Shown piece by piece: positions 44,161 through 56,097 of a stretch of DNA of 64,000 nt; the stretch's first letter is position 1; each line of letters starts with the position of its first letter. The notes under the pieces were generated by a model. That model made no database searches and had not been told where the DNA came from. It saw only the letters and a program-made list of their open reading frames with translations. The translations under genes were made by a program, and so were the position numbers. The DNA is from Zasmidium citrigriseum. Taxonomy: Eukaryota; Ascomycota; Dothideomycetes; Mycosphaerellales; Mycosphaerellaceae. Where the stretch lies: contig NHNW01000057.1 in NCBI GenBank assembly GCA_002786025.1, forward strand, positions 204,351 to 268,350, given 5' to 3'.

Positions 44161-45594
44161 ATGGCTACACTTCTCCCTAAGGGTGGACTTCCGCCATCAC
44201 ACTTCAACAACAGCGACTCCAATGGCGGTTCCTCTCTCAAACTTCGCGACAGTTGTCTTGCCTGCGCCGCCAGCAAGTTGAGATGCCCTAGGGACAAGCC
44301 TGCATGTGCTCGTTGTTTGAAGCGAGGCGTGGCCTGCGAGTATGTTGCCACCAAGAGAGCAGGACGCAAGCAAGGATCCTCCTCTGCTACCTCTAGTCGA
44401 AACAACCAGAGCACACGAGATGGCCAAGCGTCCAGCGGGCAGCGTCAAGGATCGTCTACGTCGCCAACTGTCGTCAGGCGTCAATCTCCTGCGACAACAG
44501 CCAGCACGGCTTCGACATCTCCAATACAAACATCGAATCCGGCCAATGCCATCACCCAAGATCTGTCGGACCTCTACTTGCCGTATCCCTGTGGAGATCT
44601 CGACATGCCTGACGTTGGCAGCACAGACATTGGCATGGACCTGGAAGCACTCTTGGCCTCGTGTGCATCTTTCCCAATGCCTGACGTCCCTGACGCCACC
44701 TTTCAAACAAATCTTGACGACACCTTCATGACTCAGGGGTACGAGAAGCCAGGCTCCAGCACCGACAGCTCGATCGATCTCGGCAGCCTTGAGGGCCTTC
44801 TGTCCTTCTCAGCATCTGATACTTCTGAGATCGAGCTTGATGGCTTTGCAGTTTCATCCGACGCCTCGTCACAGCTGAATCTGAATACCATGGATGAGCC
44901 ATGTGCTTGCGTCGCCCAAGCGCTCGGCTTCATCAAGCAACTTTGTTACGCACCCACCGAGAATGACCAAGCCGTGTCTCGGCAGGACACTCCCAAAAGC
45001 TCCAAAAGTCCCATTCGATCCAACACCAACTGGACAGTCAAAGGTGTCGTCTCACGCAACGAAGCCATCTCCGATGCCGTGGATTCCATTCTGCAATGCT
45101 CGTCTTGTTCCCACAACGGCTTCATGCTCACCATCCTCTCACTGATAGTCTTTCGACTTCTTGGCTGGTATGCCGCTGCCGCCCGCAAGACACTCTCTGC
45201 AAGAACCCCTTCGACTCGCCGTAACAGCATTGCATGGTCAAGCAGTCCAACTTCAGAAGCCCACTCACGCCAGTCGTCGATCTCCACCAATACAGCTCAG
45301 AGTAACGGCCATCCCAGCACTTTCAACATCGACGGCGACGACTCGGCCCGAGTAACGGCACATATGATCATCAACGAGATGCATCGTGTCCGCCACCTGG
45401 TCAAACAACTGTCCGCTCGACTTTCGCTTCAAGCTGCCTTGACCACTAGCCCTGATGGATCGAACTGTCTGGACAGCCTTGCCAACGCAGAATGGCCACT
45501 CTCAGCTACCATCTTGAATCAATTGGATATGGACCTAAGGAAGCGTACTAAGGCTCTGCCTACAGAGATCTTGTCGACTCTTCGAACCTTCTAG
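44161..45594 (+). CDS. AflR-like Zn2Cys6 cluster activator (mdpE type)
   Basis: 477 residues, intronless, ATG at 44161. The Zn2Cys6 cluster is at ~37-64: CLACAASKLRC ... ACARC ... ACEY, spacing C-x2-C-x6-C-x6-C-x2-C-x6-C. It is followed by the basic linker KRAGRK and a long Ser/Thr/Gln-rich disordered stretch. The C-terminal half fits the AflR domain: CACVAQALGFIKQLC, NEAISDAVDSILQCSSC, GFMLTILSLIVFRLLGWYAAA and RVRHLVKQLSARL. This layout is that of AflR and MdpE, nuclear activators of polyketide clusters that bind TCG(N5)CGA-type sites. The CGG-N3/4-CCG elements found across this cluster are its probable targets, with the AflJ-like protein as partner. Confidence 0.93.
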   Translation: MATLLPKGGLPPSHFNNSDSNGGSSLKLRDSCLACAASKLRCPRDKPACARCLKRGVACEYVATKRAGRKQGSSSATSSRNNQSTRDGQASSGQRQGSSTSPTVVRRQSPATTASTASTSPIQTSNPANAITQDLSDLYLPYPCGDLDMPDVGSTDIGMDLEALLASCASFPMPDVPDATFQTNLDDTFMTQGYEKPGSSTDSSIDLGSLEGLLSFSASDTSEIELDGFAVSSDASSQLNLNTMDEPCACVAQALGFIKQLCYAPTENDQAVSRQDTPKSSKSPIRSNTNWTVKGVVSRNEAISDAVDSILQCSSCSHNGFMLTILSLIVFRLLGWYAAAARKTLSARTPSTRRNSIAWSSSPTSEAHSRQSSISTNTAQSNGHPSTFNIDGDDSARVTAHMIINEMHRVRHLVKQLSARLSLQAALTTSPDGSNCLDSLANAEWPLSATILNQLDMDLRKRTKALPTEILSTLRTF

Positions 45595-46126
45595 TATGGT
45601 GATGGGGAATGGAACGGAGTTGTTGGGGCATTGTAACATGGGGCATGCTTTTTACGCATCATGAAGGACATCTTGACGACTTTTACGTTCGATAGACTTT
45701 GATTAGATGAGGTTCGTATTCGGAAAAGCGCATGTCTGTTGATAGAACGATTTTAATGTGAATGGTTGATTCATAATGTGTGTCTCGCCAGTGGCAACCA
45801 GCAGTAGCACAATCACCTGCGTTTCGTTCACCGTTCAAGGGACTGTCACTGGTCAGTGTAACTTGGTGGTGATGGCCCGATGCCCGATGCTGGTATTCAG
45901 CGACTGCACGTGCTGTTCACGGCCCAGCCTGATGCTGGCGTCGGAGATCCGAGCGTAACACACAGCCTTTCGGGGTTGAGGCCTTACGACGACCTCCTCG
46001 GACTATTGATCCAACAACGCATAGCGAATAGCGATAGGAAGGTGGCCTATATACAACGTTCCCTGTCGAACATTGTGAAGGGTCGCGTGCCGTTCAGACT
46101 TCAACATTCGTCTGTCGTTCCCAACC
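45595..46126. other. PKS promoter region
   Basis: Contains the 3' flank of the AflR-like gene and the PKS promoter with the element at 45941-45952. A TATA-like CTATATAC lies near 46048, about 80 nt before the ATG. Confidence 0.5.
45941..45952. promoter_or_regulatory. cluster palindrome TCGGAGATCCGA
   Basis: Inverted repeat with CGG-N4-CCG core, 186 nt upstream of the PKS ATG. Confidence 0.6.
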
Positions 46127-49100
46127 ATGGCAATCTACACACCCTCCCGCTCATCCGACAGCGAGGGCGAGTTCAGCAAGATGAAGATTCATTACTTCAG
46201 CAACGAGTTCCCTCAAGACGATCTTCATACTCTTTTCCGAGCGTTACGAAACCACAGCAAAGAGAGACAGCACCCTCTGTTGGCGCTGTTCCTTGAACAA
46301 GCCACTCTCGCTGTTCGTGAGGAGGTTCGCCTTTTACCAAGAACACTCAGAGCAACGGTGCCTCCATTTGAGTCGATATTGGACTTTGTGGACTTCATAG
46401 AGGTTCGAAAGGGTCCGCTTTCGGGATCGATAGACGGTATTCTGCTCTGCGCAGTTGAACTTGGCACGATCATTGGGTACGAGACGTTCCTTTCTTTGGC
46501 TTTTGTGCATTAGCTAACATCTGATCAGATACTACGAGCGTAATCCGGAAGCGTTCGACCACGACAGCGTAGTGACCGCCCTCGCTGGTCTTGGCATTGG
46601 CCTTCTTGCCTCCGCAGGGCTCTCCTTGGCGGCGACAGTCTCTGACCTCCCTAGCACTGGGGCTCAGTGCGTCCGTCAAGCATTTCGATTAGGTGTGCTG
46701 GTCGATGAGGTATCACAGAACCTCCAGCCTCGCGATGTGTCTTCCGGCACACCGGACTCTTGGGCTTATGTTCTGCCCAACGTCACTGCAGACGAGGTCC
46801 AGAAGGAGCTTGATTCTATTCATGAGAAGGAGGTCAGTAACTTCGGCTTGTGCCTTGACGAACGAGCTGACCTGCATGTACAGAGGACTCCAGATGCCAG
46901 CAAAGTCTTCATCAGTGAGTTCTTGAAACAGTGTTCTCGGCTAAGACTAGGGTGATCATAGCTGACATCTTTCAGGTGCGTTAAGCGCAACCTCAGTGAC
47001 CGTCAGCGGTCCACCCGCAAGGCTGAAGGCAATGTTCCGCTCGGCCCACAACTTCCACAACCACAAGCCAATCGCTTTGCCGGTATACAGCGGCCTATGC
47101 CACGCTAGTCACATCTACAACAAAGACAATGTTCAACACATTGTCGACACCGCTTCGATGAAGGCTTTGGACTCTCGAGTGGTACCACAGTCTCCAGTCT
47201 ACTCGACCAGTACTGGCGAGCGCTTCTCAGCGAGCACCGCAAGAGGGCTATTCGAACAGATCATCGAGGAGATCTTGACCTGCGCAATCCAATGGGACAA
47301 AGTTGTCCAAGGACTCACTCGTCTCGCACAAACTGTCGGCGCTTACCGGTGCGATGTGGTCGTCTTCCGCAACTCATTACCAAGCCACGATCTCTCTGCG
47401 AGCCTTAAGAAGTTGCCAAACATGCAGTCCTCAACCGAGGAGATCATACCCTGGCTACATACCCAAACACCATCAGGCCCTGAGAGTGGACCGCGAGGAC
47501 CGCTTCAATCCAAGATCGCCATCGTTGGCATGTCCTGTAGAATGCCAGGTGGAGCCAACAACACCGAGAAGTTCTGGGATCTATTGGAGCAGGGCTTGGA
47601 TGTGCACCGAAAGATTCCTGCAGATCGGTTCGATGTCGACTCGCATACTGATCCGACTGGAAAGAGAATGAATACTAGTATGACTGCTTACGGCTGCTTC
47701 ATCGACGAGCCGGGCTTGTTTGATGCTCCATTCTTCAACATGTAAGGCTGATGCACTCATTGCATCGAAGTAGACTAATGACTCACCTTTCGTAGGTCAC
47801 CTCGCGAGGCACAACAGACCGACCCAATGCAACGGTAAGGCTCAACAACTCAAAAGGCTTTGAACAAGGCTAACGCTAAACCAGGCTGGCTTTGGTGACA
47901 GCATACGAGGCTCTCGAGCGAGCCGGCTACGTGGCGAACAGAACTGCAGCTACTGACCTTCACCGAATCGGTACCTTCTATGGCCAAGCCAGTGACGACT
48001 ATCGTGAGGTCAACACTGCACAGGAAATTAGCACATACTTCATCCCTGGCGGATGTCGAGCATTTGGTGAGTCGGACCCGATGTAGATCAACAGAGCATG
48101 ACTGACTGAATCATTTGTTGCAGGTCCTGGACGAATAAACTATTTCTTCAAATTCTCTGGTCCAAGCTACAGCATCGATACTGCATGCTCATCCAGTCTG
48201 GCCACAATTCAGGTAAGCCCTTTCTCTTTTGCCACTCAACCAAAAAGAAGATGAGCTAACCAAGGCACATGTAGACTGCCTGCACATCGCTATGGAGCGG
48301 TGATGTTGACACTGCAGTCGTCGGCGGCATGAACGTGCTCACCAACTCAGATGCCTTCGCCGGCCTTAGCAACGGCCACTTTCTTACCAAGACACCCAAC
48401 GCCTGCAAGACATGGGATAGCGAGGCCGATGGCTACTGCCGAGCAGATGCCGTAGGATCATTAGTGATGAAGCGTCTCGAAGATGCAGAGGCCGACAACG
48501 ACAACATTCTCGGCGTCATCCTCGCCGCAGGAACGAACCACTCGGCTGAAGCAGTCTCCATTACACATCCGCATGCTGGCCATCAGGCATACCTTGGAAA
48601 GCAGATTACCAACCGCGCGGGTATTGATCCATTGCAGGTTGGCTTTGTGGAGATGCACGGAACTGGAACGCAGGCTGGAGATCTCGAGGAGATCCAGTCA
48701 GTTGCTAACACGTACGCACCTACGAGCAAGCGCCGCGGCAACAGCAATCCGTTGTACATTGGTGCAGTGAAGTCAAATGTCGGACACAGGTAAGTGTTGC
48801 TATCGTCTCGTAAGACATGCAGCTAACAAGTTGCAGTGAGGCTGCCGCAGGAGTCACAGCACTGATCAAGGTGCTTTTGATGCTGCAGAAGAACGCCATC
48901 CCGCCTCACGCCGGAATCAAGAACAGTCTCAACCCAGGCTTCCCCAAAGATCTACACCAACGTCAGGTACGAATCGCTTATGAGCCAACAGCCTGGCCTC
49001 GATTGGCCGATGGCAAGAAGCGTCTCGCTGCCGTCAACAACTTCAGTGCCGCTGGAGGAAACACTAGCCTACTGATAGAGGATGGTCCCATCCGAGAGAG

Positions 49101-52084
49101 GAGCAGCGAGTGCCCTGATCATCGGCCGGTTCAAGTGGTCGCCGTCTCAGCTAAGAGCAAAGTGTCGCTGAAGGGTAACATCGAGAATCTGTTGGAATAC
49201 CTCGAGCGGAACCCAGAAGTTGCTCTGGAAGACTTGTCCTACTCTACCACTGCTCGACGATATCACCACAACCACCGTGTTGCCATCGCGGCCAGTGGTA
49301 TGACACAGCTGAAGAAACAGCTCAAGACCGCTGTTGAGGGCGTCGAGACTCACAAGCCAATTCCCACAACCGGCGCTCCATCAGTGGCATTTGCCTTCAC
49401 AGGCCAAGGCGCAGCACACAAGTCATTCAACCTCGAACTCTTCCATCAGTCTCCGTACTATCGATCGCAGATCTTGCACTTGGAGAAGATTGCTATCGGC
49501 CAAGGCTTTCCATCGTTTGTTCCTGCTCTCGACGGCAGCCATCCACAGGATCATCAGCATTCTCCTGTCGTTACGCAGCTGGCGTTGGTCTGCACTGAGA
49601 TTGCAACAGCCAAATACTGGGCCTCGCTTGGCGTGAAGCCTGACGTCGTCGTTGGTCACAGCCTGGGCGAATATGCCGCTCTTCATGTTGCTGGCGTCCT
49701 TTCTGCGGCTGACACTATCCACCTCGTTGGTCGTCGGGCTCTCCTTCTTTCCGAGAAGTGTAAGGAAGGAAGTCACAAGATGGTCGCCGTGCGGGCTTCA
49801 CTGGCCGATATTGAAGAAACTGTCCGTGCCGCAGAGAAGAATCTCCCCTACGAGATCGCCTGCATCAACGGACCCAAGGAGACTGTTCTCAGCGGACCAG
49901 CCGACGAGATGAACGCCATCATCCCCGTCCTGGAAGAAGACGGCAAATTCAAATGCTTCAGCCTCGACGTTGCATTTGCCTTCCACTCCGCCCAGACTGA
50001 CCCCATTCTCGCCGAGTTCGAAAGTCTGGCCAGCAGTGGAGTCATCTTCCAGGAGCCACACATTCCCATTATCTCGCCTCTGCTTTGCAAGGTCATCTTC
50101 GATGACAAGAGTGTCAACGCCGAATACATGCGTCGTGCCACTCGTGAGCCGGTCAACTTCCTGGCGGCGTTGGAAGCAGCGCAGAAGATTGGCACCGTTG
50201 ACGAGGAAACCGCTTGGATTGAGATTGGTCCTCATCCTGTGTCCATCGGCTTTGTCAAGTCCACTCTCGGATTGACTCCTAGCAATGTTGCTGTGCCTTC
50301 GCTTCGACGAGGGGAGAACAACTGGACGACCTTCGCTCAGAGTTTGGCGACGCTACACTGTGCTGGCTTCAAGATTGAGTGGAGTGAGTTCCACGGTCCT
50401 TTCGAGAAGTCCCTTCGACTGCTTGATCTGCCGACGTACGCTTGGAACGACAAGACTCACTGGATTCAATACAACGGCGATTGGGCGCTTACTAAGGGCA
50501 ATACTTTCTACGATGCGGAGAAGGGCCTACAGAAGACTCAGCAAATGCCCGTGCTGCCCAAGTCTAGCTTGAGCACGTCGACGGTGCAGCAGGTGATCGA
50601 AGAGAGCTTCAATGGAGCCGCAGGAAAGGTCGTAATGCAATCCGATGTGATGCAACAAGACTTCCGTGCCGCTGCATGGGGTCACAAAATGAACAACTGC
50701 GGTGTAGTGACATCGGTAAGAGTCTTCCAAACATCAAACGACTGTAACATCCACTAACAATCCCAACCAGTCCATCCACGCCGACATTGCCTACACCCTC
50801 GGCGACTACCTCTACAAGAAACTCAAACCCTCAACCAAAGAAACCCACATCAACATCACCAACCTCGAAGTCGTCAAAGGCCTCGTCGCAAAGAATAACG
50901 CTCAAGCATCTCAGTTCATCCAAGTCTCAGCCGAGACTACAGACATCAACTCGCAAACCGCAGAGCTGACTTGGTACAACGTCGCTGCCAACGGTGAGCT
51001 TGAGGGATTCGCCACAGCAACACTGATCTACGGAGAGCCAACAGACTGGCTCAGCTCTTGGGTCCCAATGACCCATCTCGTCGAGGGCCGCATCCGCGAT
51101 CTGGAGAAGCTGGCGGATGCTGGCGTTGCGAATCGTTTCACGCACAATATGGCTTATCTCCTCTTTGCTAGCAACCTGGTCGACTACGCCACCAAATATC
51201 GTGGGATGCACTCAGTCGTGCTTCATGAGCTGGAGGCTTTCGCTGATGTTGTTCTGTCGAGCGAGAAAGGAGGCCACTGGACTGTTTCGCCGTACTTCAT
51301 CGATAGCGTTGCCCATTTGGCAGGCTTTGTCATGAATGTCTCGGATGCGATGGATACGAAGGCGAATTTCTGCGTGACTCCAGGTAAGTCAACTCATCAA
51401 AGGCGAAGGGATATCCTGAGTTAACATCTCCCAGGCTGGCGCTCAATGCGCTTCGCGAAGCCCCTAGTCGCGGGAGCCAAATACCGCTCCTACGTCAAGA
51501 TGATCCCCACCGAAGCAGACCCAAGCGTCTACCTGGGAGATGTCTATATTCTCCAAGACGGCGTTGTTATGGGTATGGTTGGAGGGATCCAATTCCGCAA
51601 GTACCCTCGCATTCTGCTTGGACGCTTCTTCTCTGCGCCAGACGACTCTGCGGCTCCCCCGGTGGCGACGTCCTCGTCGTCGAAACCGATCGTGAAGGAG
51701 CCAGCGGCACCCAAACCAAGCACCGAACACAAACCATCCATCAACGGCGGCGGAGGCATCACCCTCCCAGGCGACACCCAGAAGCCCGTCGTCCGGGAAA
51801 GCAAACCAGAGCCTGCTCCCGCCGCAGCTCCCGCGATTACGGAAGTAGCTTCAGGCACAACCACAGCCAAGGCCCTGGAGATCATCGCAACAGAGTCCTG
51901 CCTCGACATGACAGACCTCACAGATGATGCCAGCTTCGGGGACTTGGGCGTCGACTCGTTGATGAGTCTTGTCATTGCAGAGAAGTTCAGATCTGAGCTT
52001 GGTGTGGTTGTAGGAGGAAGTTTGTTTTTGGAGTATCCTACGATTGGGGATATGAGGGCTTGGTTGGAGGAGTATTATAGCTAG
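46127..52084 (+). CDS. non-reducing polyketide synthase, SAT-KS-AT-PT-ACP without thioesterase (mdpG type)
   Basis: 1805 residues in eleven exons: 46127-46476, 46529-46832, 46884-46914, 46976-47741, 47796-47834, 47885-48066, 48124-48212, 48275-48789, 48837-50715, 50771-51383, 51435-52084. Introns of 47-62 nt; all phases close. Domains: SAT ~1-390, in which the expected GXCXG reads GLGIG at 137-141, so Gly replaces the Cys; KS from ~408 ([14 protein letters not shown]), active Cys579 in DTACSSS, later EMHGTGT and KSNVGH; AT with Ser1034 in GHSLGEY; PT with His1375 (WGHKMNNCG) and Asp1563 ([10 protein letters not shown]); one ACP with Ser1764 in GVDSLMS. A Pro/Ala-rich linker precedes the ACP. 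It ends right after the ACP. Expected product: an octaketide acid of the atrochrysone type, released by the separate metallo-beta-lactamase enzyme. Confidence 0.95.
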
Positions 52085-52651
52085 ATTGTTTGACTAATTC
52101 GGAGGGACGGGAATTGTTGGTGGCAGACACGACACGATACACACGAGATAGAGCGAGATCAGAAAGGGTTTGTTGTTACCTTCACATGGGCAGCTATACG
52201 GATCTCTTCAGAAAACATCTGGCGATCACTCTGTCAAAAGACGACTTTTGCAGGAAAGCTAGATCATCAACACACTCTGGAGATCCATAAGATGGCGCAA
52301 GACTAGAAGCGGTAGTGAGCCCCGGCAGCGTCGAGCTCGTACGGAGTCCGGAAGCATATCTGCACGGCAGGGAAGGATCCACATCACACGAAGACGTAGC
52401 GCCCGATGCATGGGCGGGAGGAACGCTGGTCGGGTTCAACGGTACGGGTGATGTGCCGACCATGTCGGTAGTCGACAGCTGTTGTCGACGGGCTGCTCGG
52501 GACCCCGATGAGGCTTTGGTCGGGAGATCGGGTCATACTTCGTTCAATAGAGCGTATCCAGAGAGTGACAGCGACATCGTCTCGACGCCTTTACAATTGC
52601 ACGATCACGAACCAACCTCACATCGCAGAAGCGTTGCGACAACTCACCACA
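52085..52651. other. intergenic, promoter of the SDR gene
   Basis: PKS 3' flank followed by the SDR promoter; holds the palindrome at 52497-52508. No gene seen. Confidence 0.5.
52497..52508. promoter_or_regulatory. cluster palindrome TCGGGACCCCGA
   Basis: Inverted repeat TCGGG-AC-CCCGA, CGG-N4-CCG core, 144 nt upstream of the SDR ATG at 52652. Confidence 0.65.
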
Positions 52652-53599
52652 ATGACTGGACCGCCGGCCTTTCCATCGTTCACCAAAAAGTTTCACAAGA
52701 CTGCCTATCCGGCCGTTGACCCAACGCTTGCAGCCTTGTCAGCTGCTGGAAAGAACATCGTCATCACAGGCGGTGGGACTGGAATCGGACAGGCCACAGC
52801 TATCCGTTTCGCACAAGCAGAAGCAAAGTCCATCTCGCTAATCGGCCGCCGTCCCAGCACTCTCGAAGCCGCAAAGAAAAGCGTCCTCGATGCCGTCCCC
52901 GACTTCTCAGGCGAAGTGTCGGTCCACGCCGCCGATGTGACCAACGCACGACAAATCTCTCGCGCTTTCGAAGAGATCGCTCAAAAGCACGGCCCAGTCC
53001 ACGTCCTCATCTGCAACGCAGGCCACGTATCCTCCCCAAACCAAGTCAAAACCGCCGACCTGGACGAGTGGTGGCAGGCATTCGAAGTGAACATCAAAGG
53101 GACCTTCTTAACAACACAAGCATTCCTCAAGTACAAATGTCCCGCCGATCAAGACCCGGTCCTGGTGTACGTCTCCTCCGGCCTCTCCCACGTAGCACGG
53201 GGCGTGGGCAACTCAGCCTACGCAGCGAGCAAGGCTGGCGCTGTGAGGTTCTTGAGCACGGTGCAGAACGAGCATCCTGAGATTCGGGTGCATTGTTTGC
53301 ATCCGGGGATGATTGAGACGGATATGTTGAGGAAGTCGCATCAGGAGAGTGGGGCGATTGCTGGTTGTGATGATGGTAAGTCGTTCATATTCAGTTGAGT
53401 GGATGAGTGCTGATGGAGTGTAGTCTCTCTTCCAGCCGGAACGATGTTGTGGCTGGCAAGTCCTGAGGCGACGTTCTTGAAGGGCAGGTATATCTGGGCG
53501 AATTGGGATGTGGAGGAGATGAAGGCTCGAGCGGAGGAGATTGCGAAGAGTGACGTTTTGACGATGAAGCTTGGTGGCTGGCCGTTTCTTTCCAAGTAG
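52652..53599 (+). CDS. short-chain dehydrogenase/reductase of the cluster
   Basis: 299 residues; exons 52652-53375 and 53424-53599, intron 53376-53423 (48 nt, phase 1). The start is the first ATG (MTGPPAFPSF) after an open leader. Motifs: VITGGGTGIG (cofactor loop), ICNAGHVSS (NAG), VYVSSGLSH (Ser) and YAASK (Tyr/Lys); the C-terminus is LPAGTMLWLASPEATFLKGRYIWANWDV. Classical SDR with NAD(P) cofactor. It does not look like the VerA/MdpC anthraquinone ketoreductase type, so its substrate is uncertain. Position directly after the PKS and the upstream palindrome make it a likely pathway enzyme. Confidence 0.9.
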
Positions 53600-54113
53600 T
53601 CGGGCTGTCATCAACAATCATCTTTCTCTTCCATCTTCCATCAAGTATTACCACACCAGCTTTCCATCAAAGACCAACTCTCCCTCTCTCTCCATCTTTC
53701 TCTCAGTGCTAAATTTGATACCGCCCTGCAAAGTCAGTGAACCCCTCGTACAGAGCCTCGTAAAGAGGCGTAGACACTGTACCATCTCAGACAAAACCAC
53801 ATGCCTCAAAGCGACAACATGATTGCTCGAGACACAACAGACCGACAACCTTCGGAGCGCAGAACTCTGCGACAGCGACATGTATATCCCTTCGGGCTTT
53901 AAAGAAATGCGCGAGCGTGATTGGGGTGTCGCGGTGATGTTCAGGAGAGCAGACGCGCTAGTGCGCAACTTCGCGGACGGAGCTTCACGGCACTTATCGC
54001 AACATGCAACAAACCCCTCGCAAGGCCACATCTTTAAAAGAGACCACACCCTCTGACGTGTCCAACTGCCTTACTCACCCAAGCCACTCAACCAGAGCAG
54101 ACAACCTACAATC
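53600..54113. other. intergenic, promoter of the MFS gene
   Basis: Pyrimidine-rich leader close to the MFS ATG; no cluster palindrome found. Confidence 0.45.
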
Positions 54114-56097
54114 ATGACGCGCCCAACAACCCCCAAATCCTCCACGCACTCCACCTCCAAGGACGGTCCCACAGCTCTCGGCTGGGAAGATGCCTCATCC
54201 AACCGTCTCGCGAGCGTCGACAACACCAAAGACACCCCCGCCAACGAGGAAGAAGTCGACGACACCTACCAAAAGCAATCCGATACAATGATTTGGTTCC
54301 TGCTCATCTCCCTGCTCATCAGCATGTTCCTCGTCGCGTTGGACAGAACGATCATCTCGACTGCGATTCCGAAGATTACGAATGAGTTTAATTCGTTGGA
54401 TGATGTCGGGTGGTATGGTAGTGCGTATCTGTAAGTCTCATCAGAGAGCAGTGTGTGGGGGATGGGGAGGGGCTAATGTGGTGGTGTAGATTGACGTGCT
54501 GTGCGTTCCAATTGCTTTATGGCAAGATTTATACGTTCTTCAGCATTAAGGTTACTTTCTTGACGAGCATCTTCTTGTTTGAAGTCGGTTCGGCTGTTTG
54601 TGGTTCTGCGCCCAGTTCGACTGCTTTGATTGTTGGACGAGCTATTTCTGGTGTTGGTGCTGCTGGGATTTTTGCTGGATCGGTAAGCTCGCACATCCAG
54701 TGATCGTTGTTCGGCGCTTACAAGTTCTCTAGGTCGTCGCCATTGTGTACGCCGTCCCTCTCGAGAAACGACCAAAAATCCAAGGTCTCTACGGAGCCTT
54801 GTTCGGTCTCGCTTCCATCGTGGGTCCGATTATTGGAGGTGCTTTTACTTCCAACGTCACTTGGAGATGGTTTGTCCTCCATCCACCACACTCCAAGGCC
54901 ACTTCCCTGACTTTCATAGGTGCTTCTACATCAACCTCCCCTTCGGCGCCATCGCCATGATCGCCATCTTCTTCTGTCTCAAGATCCCAGACCGAGAATC
55001 GACCAAACTCCCCCTGACCAAGAAGATCTTCCAGCTCGATATTCCAGGTACTATCTGCCTTGTTCCAGCAGTCATCTGCCTGGTGCTCGCTCTTCAATGG
55101 GGTGGACAGACTTACGCTGTAAGATGAATCGTACCCACGGCCTGATATATGACTGACGGCCTCGCAGTGGAACAGCGGCCGAGTCATCGCCCTCCTGGTC
55201 GTCATGTCCGTCCTCGCTGTGGCCTTCATCCTCGTCCAGATCTTCCTGCCGAATACGTCTACAGTTCCACCCAGAATATTCACTCAGCGCAGTGTCTTCA
55301 GCGGCTGGCAAATCTCCCCCATAACCCCTCAAATCTTGAACATTCGCTAACGCTCCTCCAGGTGGGCAACCCTCCTCATGGGCGGCTCCCAATACATCAT
55401 CATCTACTTCCTCCCCATCTGGTTCCAAGCCGTAAAATCCGTCTCCGCCGTCTCCTCCGGAATCCGCCTCCTCCCCACCATGCTCTCCCTCGTCGTCGGC
55501 TCCATCGCCGCGGGCCTCACAACCCCCAAAGTAGGCTACTACACGCAATTCGCCATAGCCGGAACCGCAATAATGTCCATCGGCGCCGGGCTGCTCACAA
55601 CCCTCCAAGTCAACACGGGTGAGGGAAAGTGGATCGGCTACCAAGTCGTCTACGGTTTCGGAATGGGCCTCGCCTTCCAACAACCCAACCTCGCGGCTCA
55701 AACCGTCCTGCCCACGAGAGACGTCCCCGCCGGCATCGCGCTCATCTTCTTCGCGCAACTGCTCGGCGCCGCGGTCTTCGTTCCCGTCGGTCAAAACCTC
55801 CTCAGCACACAACTGCTCCAACGATTGTCTGGATTCCCGGGCGTGACACCCGCCATCGTGAATGAAGGCGGCGCGACGAATATTATCAACTCCTTGGCGG
55901 GAGATTTGAAAGAGAGGGGTTTGGTGGCGTATAATGAGGCGCTGAGGAAGGTGTTTATTGTGGGGTTGATTTTGACGTGTTTGAGTGTGTTGGGGGCTTG
56001 TGCGCTGGAGTGGGCGAGTGTGTTGAAGAATAAGGAGAAGGCGGAGGATGTGGAGAAGGCGAAGGCGGTGGAGAGTGAGAAGGGGGTTGAAGCTTAG
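54114..56097 (+). CDS. MFS exporter, 14-TMS drug:H+ antiporter type
   Basis: 573 residues; exons 54114-54430, 54490-54682, 54733-54869, 54920-55118, 55168-55307, 55362-56097. Four introns are GT-AG. The fifth, 55308-55361, begins GC (TG|GCAAAT) and ends CCAG; only this choice keeps the frame and restores [25 protein letters not shown], which aligns with the matching helix of other DHA2 transporters. A cytosolic N-terminus of ~60 residues is followed by motif [13 protein letters not shown] and GWYGSAYLL, and about fourteen hydrophobic segments. The C-tail is Lys/Glu-rich. AflT/MdpT-like cluster transporters belong here; likely role is product efflux or self-protection at the plasma membrane. 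Confidence 0.92.

Noticed and set aside
51900..52084. Thioesterase or second ACP at the PKS C-terminus
   Set aside because: The protein stops 42 residues after the ACP Ser; no further domain is present.
52652..53599. SDR as an MdpC/VerA-type anthraquinone ketoreductase
   Set aside because: The cofactor loop and flanking residues do not look like that subgroup; only a generic SDR call is supported.
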